The notes under the pieces were generated by a model. That model had not been told where the DNA came from and did not search any database. It was given only the letters and a program-made list of their open reading frames with translations. Made by a program: the position numbers and the translations under genes. Positions 33,151-39,484 of a stretch of 39,484 nucleotides of DNA are shown one piece after another. Within the stretch, counting starts at the first letter, position 1. Each line of letters starts with the position of its first letter. The stretch covers positions 1 through 39,484 of the forward strand of contig JALWKK010000087.1 of NCBI GenBank assembly GCA_027081505.1, written 5' to 3'. This stretch comes from Flavobacteriaceae bacterium. GTDB lineage: Bacteria; Bacteroidota; Bacteroidia; Flavobacteriales; Flavobacteriaceae.

Positions 33151-34485
33151 TTATAATTTTGCTTTCGGGTAATATTTGTTTTTAAATTTAATTAATAAGC
33201 CGGTGGCTCTAAAAGCGATCCAAACTATTAAAGCAATCCAAATACCTTTTAGTTTTAAATTATAATAATTACAAAGAAGTATGGTTGGAACAAAGCCCAG
33301 AAACGTAGATGCGAGAAGTATGTTTCGTAAAAATTTCATTTCTCCCAACCCTTTAAAAATGGCGTCTAAGGTAAATCCGAGAGCATTAACCGGTTGCGAA
33401 AGTAACACCAAATAAAAAACACCGTAAAAAACCGAAAGAACCGCTGTGTCTTTGGTAAAAACAGCTCCTAACCGGTTATAAAAAACCAATCCTATAGCTA
33501 CTAACAGAAGCGCAATAACCAAGTTGTATGTGCTTACCCGCTTTGTAAGCGTCCATAATTTTTTATATTGTTTGGCACCTAAAAGTCTTCCTCCCAAAAT
33601 ATTTCCCGCTGCACCGTAACCATCGATAAAAAAAGCGGAAAACAGCCATAAATTCATAGCAATTGTGTGTGCGGCAATATAATTTTTACCTAACGAGGTA
33701 GCTTCGCGCGTAGCTATAATAAGTGCAATGTTTAAGGCAATGGATCGCACAAACAGGTTAAAACTCATAGAAACCAATTGCTTGATTTCGGGATGCAATT
33801 TTTTTCCTAAACGCAAGGATATATCTGTTTTTTTAAATAAAAAAAGAAGGGATAACAATGCCATAACCAATTGTGAAATTAAACTCGCCCAAGCAGCTCC
33901 TTTTACATTCATTGGCTCTATGACTCCTTCAACTCCATACACCAATAAAAAATCTAACCCGATGTTTAATGTCGCCCCGATAATGGCAATAATCATTGGG
34001 TAAAACGTGTTTTGCAACCCTCTAAAAATCCCGAAAATCGCAAAGGTAAACAGGGTTAACGGAAACCCCCAGACACGAATGTAATAATAGTCTAAGCTAA
34101 ATGTAAGAATGGTTCCTTTTGCTTTAAAAAACACGAATATTTCTTCCACAAAAAAATAAGTGGCAAACAATAAAAACACACTTAATAACACATTAAAGAC
34201 GATGGCTTGCACCGGAAATGTTGTTAACGATTTTATTTTTCCGGCACCTAATTTTTGCGAAATGATTGCCGAGATAGCACTTCTAGTTTGAGCTAAAATC
34301 CAAATAATAGTAGATAAAAAAGTGCCTACAATCCCAACCGCAGCTAATGATTCGGTTCCTGTTTGCGGGATATTGCCCACAACCGCAGCATCGGTAGCAG
34401 AAAGTATAGGCTCTGCAATGCCCGATAAAATGGCAGGGATAGCCAGTTGCTGTATGCGTTTAAACGAAATATCTATTTGTTGCAT
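33151..34485 (-). CDS. MATE-family multidrug efflux transporter (DinF-like)
   Basis: 444 residues from the ATG at 34485; an in-frame TTG at 34500 is possible but less likely. About twelve membrane helices in two halves, beginning DISFKRIQQLAIPAILSGIA and containing the family pattern EPILSATDAAVVGN. It exchanges Na+ or H+ for cationic drugs or metabolites across the inner membrane; the substrate is not readable. Its start overlaps the end of the acetyltransferase gene by 13 bp, so the two are co-translated. Confidence 0.9.
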   Translation of the reverse strand: MQQIDISFKRIQQLAIPAILSGIAEPILSATDAAVVGNIPQTGTESLAAVGIVGTFLSTIIWILAQTRSAISAIISQKLGAGKIKSLTTFPVQAIVFNVLLSVFLLFATYFFVEEIFVFFKAKGTILTFSLDYYYIRVWGFPLTLFTFAIFGIFRGLQNTFYPMIIAIIGATLNIGLDFLLVYGVEGVIEPMNVKGAAWASLISQLVMALLSLLFLFKKTDISLRLGKKLHPEIKQLVSMSFNLFVRSIALNIALIIATREATSLGKNYIAAHTIAMNLWLFSAFFIDGYGAAGNILGGRLLGAKQYKKLWTLTKRVSTYNLVIALLLVAIGLVFYNRLGAVFTKDTAVLSVFYGVFYLVLLSQPVNALGFTLDAIFKGLGEMKFLRNILLASTFLGFVPTILLCNYYNLKLKGIWIALIVWIAFRATGLLIKFKNKYYPKAKL

Positions 34486-34979
34486 AGGCGTTCGTAACAA
34501 TAAAACGGGTCATTGCTTTGATTTAAATAATACACTTTCCCAACTTTTTGATATCCTCTTAACTCATAAAATTGTTGGTTGCGTTTGTTTTGACTAAAGG
34601 TGTCTAAACGTATCGATACATAGTTATTTTTTAAAGCAAAATCTTCTGCAAAAGTCATTAATTTTTGAGCATTTCCTTGGTGTTGAAAATTGGGGTGCAC
34701 TGCCAGACGATGAACATACAAGTTATTTTGATTTGGAGACAGCCAAGATACGATTTTATATTCTGTATCCATTATTGAAGACAAAACAATACACCCTATT
34801 AAAGTGTTTTGTTGTTGAAAAACATAAAGTTCATTTCGAGATATATCGTTTTTAAAAATTTCTTTAGAAGGATATGCATCATTCCACTGAAAAATACCTT
34901 GTGTTATCATTTTTATTGCACAAACCCTTGTAATGTTTATTTTTTTCGGGATTTCGTTAATCTTTGCCGGACGAATCAT
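34473..34979 (-). CDS. GNAT-family N-acetyltransferase
   Basis: 168 residues from the ATG at 34979. An in-frame GTG at 35000 is rejected because it lies in the promoter box. The acetyl-CoA-binding core is visible as LYVHRLAVHPNFQHQGNAQK, with a near-consensus Q/R-x-x-G-x-A/G loop. The end NQQFYELRGYQKVGKVYY is the usual C-terminal GNAT strand. The substrate is unknown. It is the first gene of a two-gene unit with the MATE transporter and is divergent from the UspA gene. Confidence 0.88.
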   Translation of the reverse strand: MIRPAKINEIPKKINITRVCAIKMITQGIFQWNDAYPSKEIFKNDISRNELYVFQQQNTLIGCIVLSSIMDTEYKIVSWLSPNQNNLYVHRLAVHPNFQHQGNAQKLMTFAEDFALKNNYVSIRLDTFSQNKRNQQFYELRGYQKVGKVYYLNQSNDPFYCYERLCNK

Positions 34980-34989
34980 TTTTTCGGTG

Positions 34990-35007
34990 TATTTTTGCAC
35001 AAAGTTA
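34990..35007. promoter_or_regulatory. Symmetrical divergent promoter between the GNAT and UspA genes
   Basis: Plus strand: TATTTTTG (34990-34997) faces the UspA gene. Minus strand: TAACTTTG (35000-35007) faces the acetyltransferase gene. The two -7 boxes are separated by two bases and form an inverted arrangement TATTTTTG-CA-CAAAGTTA. Polymerase could load in either direction at one spot but not both at once. Confidence 0.6.
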
Positions 35008-35026
35008 CACGAAATACCACACTATC

Positions 35027-35821
35027 ATGAAAAACATTCTAGTTCCAATCGGAAATATAGAAAACGGCGTTAATAATCTAAAATATGCTATCAATTTTGC
35101 AACAATGACTGGAGCTAAAGTTTATGTCATTAATCTTTACAAAGAATTTTCTAAGGTTGCCGGACTCACCAAAGTAAATCAAATGCTTATTGAAGAAAGC
35201 GAAGATTTATTACAACAAGTATTAACACAGGTTGACACCAAAGGTGTTGAAGTAATTACCAAACCCATTAAAGGCGACCCTTTTGAAGGAATTAAACGAC
35301 TATCTGAAAAACTAAACATAGATTTGGTAGTACTTTCGCCACAAAGTATTGATATAAAAGAAGAGGTGTATTTAGGGAAAGTAGCTTCAAAATTAGTTAA
35401 ACAAACAAATATTCCGCTACTAATTGTACCCGGAGGATATTTATTTAGAAAATTTGAAACGATTCTTTTAGCGTTAAAAAACGGTCATCTTGAAAAAGAA
35501 GGACTATTTAATATGTTAAAAACTTTTGTTCAGGTATTTTCGGCAAAGCTAAAAATTTTACAAGTTGTTACGCCGGATTTATCCGAAAATGAAGTAGAAA
35601 TAGATGCTGACTTGAAAAAACTGGCTACTTCGTTTAAAGTAACCAAAAACGCGACCTTATTTCAAGGGGTTTTAGAACATTTTCAATCTCATAATCCCGA
35701 TTTGTTATGCGTAATTAGAAGAAAAAGAGGGTTTTTTAAAAAATTATGGGATCGGAACGTTATCTTAAAAAAAGATTTTCATACTAGTATTCCTTTATTA
35801 ATTTTAAAAGGAGAAGAGTAA
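35027..35821 (+). CDS. Two-domain universal stress protein (UspA family)
   Basis: 264 residues from the ATG at 35027; an upstream in-frame ATG at 34964 lies before the promoter. Domain 1 (about 1-140) starts MKNILVPIGNIENGVNNLKY and ends VKQTNIPLLIVPGG. Domain 2 (140-264) is more divergent. The usual G-x2-G-x9-G-S/T nucleotide loop is not well kept, so ATP binding is doubtful. It is cytoplasmic, of the type induced under stress in other bacteria. The last base of its stop codon is also the first base of a MITE-like element. Confidence 0.8.
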   Translation: MKNILVPIGNIENGVNNLKYAINFATMTGAKVYVINLYKEFSKVAGLTKVNQMLIEESEDLLQQVLTQVDTKGVEVITKPIKGDPFEGIKRLSEKLNIDLVVLSPQSIDIKEEVYLGKVASKLVKQTNIPLLIVPGGYLFRKFETILLALKNGHLEKEGLFNMLKTFVQVFSAKLKILQVVTPDLSENEVEIDADLKKLATSFKVTKNATLFQGVLEHFQSHNPDLLCVIRRKRGFFKKLWDRNVILKKDFHTSIPLLILKGEE

Positions 35822-35980
35822 TACCAAAAACAACTAATTAGTCCGATAAATCGTTTCTTTTTACCTGTATCTTCGTTAAAAATACTCGTTATAGCTGCGG
35901 CTATAACTGTGTTTTTCGCCTTGATACAGAAAAAAAATATTCCAATTTATTTTGGACTAAAATACAATTCCTTTTGGTAT
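35821..35980. repeat. 160-bp MITE made of concentric inverted repeats
   Basis: Four pairs of arms share one centre near 35898: ATACCAAAA/TTTTGGTAT at the ends, TTAGTCC/GGACTAA, CTGTATC/GATACAG, and GTTATAGC/GCTATAAC around a TGCG loop. The whole element can fold into one long hairpin. Its ends resemble those of the small units at 9089-9130 and 16078-16150. It encodes nothing convincing. The rest of the gap to 36159 has only a 14-bp piece of the same repeat family (36098-36111). Confidence 0.75.
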
Positions 35981-36159
35981 AAAATAGAGCAAAAACAGAA
36001 ATCAAAAAGACAACTTAGCATTTATAAACAATTTATAACTACTATCCATTGTGCAATACAATATGGGATTTTCATTAATCGCTTTTTCTAGATTCAATTA
36101 AGAATAGGTATAATCCGTACGAGTTTGTTATAGCTTGGTATGGGTGTGGTTATGCCGTG

Positions 36160-38823
36160 CTAAAACCGGTACTCGGCTTTTAAAAGCACGAATCTTTCAA
36201 GCAATCTGTATTGGGTTGTTGAGGTACTGATATCGCTTATTGAAAAGGTTCTAAAGGTTTCTGTGTTAAATAGGTTTTTGCCCGATAAAGAGAGGGTTAG
36301 TTTTTTCTTTATCGGTTTATAACTTGCTCCTATATCTGCAAAATAATAGGTGTTATCTGATGATTCAACAGCACCGAAAAAGTACCGCTCGGTTTGTATC
36401 TGAAAATTAAATTTTTCGTTAATGGTAAAAGTAAGGTCCAAAAAACTAACGTTATTGGTAAACGAATTATTTATGGACGAGACGCTAATTTTATTAATCG
36501 ACCATATTGTGCCAAAATAATAATTAAAAAAACCCATAAAACCGGAACTAATGTCTAAACCATACACATAACTATTAGATGTAATTTCCCGCAAGTTTGA
36601 ATTATTTACGATATTTTTATAATTTGAATTTGAATAACCGATGTTTAGTTTTAGGTTAGATGATATTTTTTTAAAATAATACTCAATTTTTGAAGAAACA
36701 CTAATTACTTCTCTGTCTTTTATGATTATTTTTTCAGATAGCGTTTGGTTTTGAGCTATGTTGGAATTGGTCGAGAAAAAATCGAAATTCTTATTGTAAA
36801 CCACAGAGGTATTGGCAAAAAAAACATCGCTCCAATTTCCGAGCTGATAGTTAAAGGAAAAGGTGGAAGCGTCTAATTGGTTAAAGGTTCCGGTTCCTTT
36901 TGAAAACGAACGAAAGCCTGTTAAAACATAATCATTATAAACATCTAAGATTTTGGCATTTGTCGTATTATAAGAATAGAATGAAGTGATTTTGTTTTTG
37001 TTGTTTATCTTCCAGTCCAAACCCAGTTTCGGGTTGATAAAAAACGGATTTTGGTTTTCTGAAAAACCGGCAAACGCCAACTTGTTAAAAAGTTGATGCA
37101 AGCCTAATTGTCCCGTTATTGCAAAATCGTTTATTTCGTAACGGTATTTGGTTTCTAAATACAAATCGTTGGTTTGGTAGCTTGTCTTGTTTTGAAAGTC
37201 GTTGGGTGTTTCTAAAGCCGTATTGTCTTCAAATAAACTGAATGTGGTGTTTAGCCTGTCGTATCTGTATTGGTTGCCAAACTGAAGTTCCAACAAATTT
37301 CCGCTGTTTTTCCGGTCTAACAGGTGGGCTTCAAAACCTGCAAATTGCATTTGGTTTTCGCTTTGTTGCCACACGTTATTTGCGGTGGTATTCGGGAATA
37401 AATCGTTATAAAAAAACCGGTTAACGTTGTAGTTTTGCGGTGTTTTTTCGTTGATGTATCTTCCTGTAAGCAAAAAAGCTTTGGTGTCTTTAAATTTATT
37501 TGTATAGGTTATTTTTTGGTCAAAAAGCGTGTTGTTTGATTGCAGATTTTCAATAGTCGATGTGCCGTTAAATAGCAAGTTGCTGTTGTCGTTGGTGTCT
37601 TGATTGTTAAATTTTGTAACAACCTCTAGTGTTTTGGTCTTGGAAATATCGTAATTAAGATCTATTTTTCCGAAACCGGTAAATTTTTTCTTTCGCAATA
37701 CAAAGTCTTCGGTGTTTGTAAAATCGGTTCCGCTTGAGGTAAAAGTGGTAACGGAGTTTCTAAAAAAATCATTTTCGTCCCAGTTAAAAAAACCTATGGT
37801 TTTTAGCTTTATTTTTTTAGAAAGTGTAAAAATGGCGTTGAGCGATGCCAATTCTGCGTTGTTAAAATTGGTTCGGGAGGCTTTAAAATTGGGCGTAAAG
37901 GCGTTTAGGTTTATTAATGTGTTGGCGCTTTGGTTATCGCCGATGCTTGCCGGTTCGCCATAGCGAAACGGGCGTATTAAGTGGTTAATATCGCCGGTGG
38001 CATCATAGCCTATATTATTTAGATTGGTAAGAAAAACATATTTGTTTTTCTTGCCAAAGTTCATTAAACTGGCTTTTAGGCTATAAAAGTTATTATTTCC
38101 ATAACCTATTTCTGTGTTTCCAAACCAAATACGCTTCGAATTTTTATCTAGTTTTAGATTAAGGGCAACTTTATTACTTTCTTCAATGTCTTTTAGTAGT
38201 CGGTTATTAGAGTAGTTTTTTAAAATTTGTATTTCCTCAACCGGATACGCAGGCATGTTTTTAGACAGTATTTTATATCCTTTTTCAAAAAGGTCATCGC
38301 CATCCACCATTAATTTTTCTATTTCTTTATTGTTTACTTTTATCGTTCCTTCGCTGTTTACGGTTACTCCGGGTATTTTTTTAAGCAAATCTTCTACCGT
38401 TTCGTCGTTTTCCGACAGATAGTTACTTACTCTTACCTCTATGGTATCTTTTTTTATTAAGATTGGTTTTTGTGTTTTTATAAAAACTTCTTCAAGCTGC
38501 CTTATGTTTTCCTCGAGAATAATATTCTTTATGATAACAGGACTTTTTTTAACTTTAATTTCAATATTCTCTTCAGAAAAGGACATAGATAAAAACCTTA
38601 TTATATAGACACCCGTAGCTACATTGTCGAAAAAAAACGAGCCATCTTCCAAAGAAAAAGTGTGGTCGTCTATATTGTTAGTTTGCTTATTTTCAAGCAC
38701 GACACTAACGCCTAAAATAGCATTCTTGTTTTTATCCGTTATCTTTCCGGAAATACTATTTTGGCAATAAAATGAGCAAGTAATACAAATACAAAATAAA
38801 ATGAGTTTTATTTCTTTTCCCAT
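36160..38823 (-). CDS. Outer-membrane beta-barrel receptor with carboxypeptidase-regulatory domain (TonB-dependent receptor-like)
   Basis: 887 residues. Signal peptide, then a carboxypeptidase-D regulatory-like domain (SISGKITDKNKNAILGVSVV, about 25-105). A plug-like region with IRQLEEVFIKT and LLKKIPGVTVNSEGTIKVNN follows. About 600 residues of alternating aromatic/polar strands end in LKAEYRF with the usual terminal Phe. No clear TonB box was seen. It overlaps the preceding GLPGLI gene by 16 bp, so translation is coupled. This pair (GLPGLI protein plus barrel) is repeatedly found in flavobacteria; the cargo is unknown. Confidence 0.88.
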   Translation of the reverse strand: MGKEIKLILFCICITCSFYCQNSISGKITDKNKNAILGVSVVLENKQTNNIDDHTFSLEDGSFFFDNVATGVYIIRFLSMSFSEENIEIKVKKSPVIIKNIILEENIRQLEEVFIKTQKPILIKKDTIEVRVSNYLSENDETVEDLLKKIPGVTVNSEGTIKVNNKEIEKLMVDGDDLFEKGYKILSKNMPAYPVEEIQILKNYSNNRLLKDIEESNKVALNLKLDKNSKRIWFGNTEIGYGNNNFYSLKASLMNFGKKNKYVFLTNLNNIGYDATGDINHLIRPFRYGEPASIGDNQSANTLINLNAFTPNFKASRTNFNNAELASLNAIFTLSKKIKLKTIGFFNWDENDFFRNSVTTFTSSGTDFTNTEDFVLRKKKFTGFGKIDLNYDISKTKTLEVVTKFNNQDTNDNSNLLFNGTSTIENLQSNNTLFDQKITYTNKFKDTKAFLLTGRYINEKTPQNYNVNRFFYNDLFPNTTANNVWQQSENQMQFAGFEAHLLDRKNSGNLLELQFGNQYRYDRLNTTFSLFEDNTALETPNDFQNKTSYQTNDLYLETKYRYEINDFAITGQLGLHQLFNKLAFAGFSENQNPFFINPKLGLDWKINNKNKITSFYSYNTTNAKILDVYNDYVLTGFRSFSKGTGTFNQLDASTFSFNYQLGNWSDVFFANTSVVYNKNFDFFSTNSNIAQNQTLSEKIIIKDREVISVSSKIEYYFKKISSNLKLNIGYSNSNYKNIVNNSNLREITSNSYVYGLDISSGFMGFFNYYFGTIWSINKISVSSINNSFTNNVSFLDLTFTINEKFNFQIQTERYFFGAVESSDNTYYFADIGASYKPIKKKLTLSLSGKNLFNTETFRTFSISDISTSTTQYRLLERFVLLKAEYRF

Positions 38824-39484
38824 TCATATACTAATTCAATTCCTCGTCTATAATTTTTAGGAAAACCGGAGGCTGTACTTTGGGGTAATATACTTTTAAT
38901 TTTTGCTCTTAGTTTTTTCATGTTTTCTTTTTCAATATTAACAAATTCTTCTAATGTAACATTTTTATATTTTTTGTAAGGAACTGTTAATTGTTTTTTT
39001 GTAGGATATATTATTTTTTTGATAAACCAATTATATTCTTTTTTGTCGTCATAAATTTCAAGTATTAATCCGGGTAAGTTTCTAAATTTCCAAGGTCCAT
39101 ATTTGTATGGTAGTTGAATCGTGTACCAAGCAGTATAATTTCTTCCTCTAAAATGCAATGTTGCTTTATTACATAAATAGTTGTTTATTTTTTTCGTCTC
39201 TTTGTAATTTAGGTTCCAGTCAAAAACCGGTAAACTTTCAGTAATTTTATAAATAACACCCTCTCTAATATCATAAGTTATTAAATTAGATGTCTGATTA
39301 TCATAAATATGATATGTATCTATTTTTTTCCCCTTTAATATAATAGTATTATTATTTTTATCTGCTTTTGCTTCATTTGTGGAATTCGATTTAAGTAAAG
39401 TTTTGAATATAGAACTTTTATTATTACATACAAGTATAGATCTATTTTCTTGATATAAAACATTATTTAAGAAAGAATATTCGG
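38808..39484 (-). CDS. GLPGLI-family protein (5' end beyond window)
   Basis: The frame is open across the right edge (39484), so the start is missing; about 225 residues are visible. The family core is clear: YLCNKATLHFRGRNYTAWYT, then GPWKFRNLPGLILEIYD, with NLPGLIL in place of GLPGLIL. The C-terminus is basic and helical. The family is exported and of unknown function, typically encoded beside an outer-membrane barrel with a carboxypeptidase-regulatory domain, as here. The short internal frame from 39158 is not a separate gene: it starts at a TTG within this domain. Confidence 0.85.
   Translation of the reverse strand, partial: EYSFLNNVLYQENRSILVCNNKSSIFKTLLKSNSTNEAKADKNNNTIILKGKKIDTYHIYDNQTSNLITYDIREGVIYKITESLPVFDWNLNYKETKKINNYLCNKATLHFRGRNYTAWYTIQLPYKYGPWKFRNLPGLILEIYDDKKEYNWFIKKIIYPTKKQLTVPYKKYKNVTLEEFVNIEKENMKKLRAKIKSILPQSTASGFPKNYRRGIELVYEWEKK

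Noticed and set aside
35909-36091. 60-residue plus-strand frame after the UspA gene
   Set aside because: It starts inside the palindromic MITE and continues into AT-rich sequence; composition is not protein-like and no promoter was seen.
38808-39158. Separate 116-residue gene at the right edge
   Set aside because: The same frame is open to the window end with GLPGLI-family sequence upstream, and 39158 is a TTG in the middle of the domain.

Overview
The window is chromosomal DNA from a low-GC member of the Bacteroidota, almost certainly a flavobacterium. Three things support this. Promoters fit the Bacteroidota -7 consensus TAnnTTTG and lack Shine-Dalgarno sequences. Several genes belong to families typical of the group: a GLPGLI protein paired with a carboxypeptidase-regulatory/TonB-type outer-membrane receptor, a type IX secretion C-terminal signal, a TPR-LuxR regulator, and 'QVGIN...IPRM' surface proteins. 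AT-rich MITE-like palindromes fill the gaps. I saw no tRNA, rRNA, CRISPR array or intact prophage.

Layout. (1) 1-9.6 kb: a membrane TPR/HTH regulator, cut by the left edge, is divergent from two very large secreted repeat proteins whose repeats resemble YadA/Hep_Hag head repeats. A TGATGACC direct-repeat motif lies in front of both promoters. A gene-free stretch full of small dispersed repeats follows. (2) 9.6-13.2 kb, minus strand: a long PurF-type amidotransferase, a PfkB kinase and a viroplasmin-type RNase H; an intrinsic terminator sits just before the purF-like start codon. (3) 13.3-17 kb: cytochrome bd oxidase (cydAB), a decayed third QVGIN gene carrying a small repeat element, and a DUF2202 ferritin-like lipoprotein. 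The cydA and DUF2202 promoters share a TGTAAC-N4-GTTACA palindrome at exactly the same distance from the -7 box, which suggests one CRP/FNR-type activator. (4) 17-25.9 kb: a ten-gene efflux cluster following a TetR regulator. It runs TolC, HlyD, cupin, cytochrome c lipoprotein, a second lipoprotein, a membrane protein, two ABC ATPases and two ABC-2 permeases. A TetR-type operator overlaps its promoter, and a close copy lies upstream of the DUF2202 gene. (5) 25.9-39.5 kb: housekeeping genes (metG, recJ, lpxH, queD) mixed with a broken MNT nucleotidyltransferase, a broken type IX-secreted protein, a MATE transporter, a GNAT acetyltransferase, a UspA protein and, at the right edge, the GLPGLI/outer-membrane receptor pair.

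The most coherent candidate for something not routinely described is region 4 together with the DUF2202 gene. It is a YbhFSR-like ABC exporter with an embedded periplasmic redox or metal-handling module. Its ATPase pair appears to be asymmetric, with one canonical and one degenerate composite site. It appears to be wired, through a shared TetR operator and an adjacent CRP/FNR-like box, to the gene for a ferritin-like lipoprotein. The second theme is the twin repeat adhesins with their candidate cognate regulator. Functional statements rest on motifs read by eye; no database search was run.
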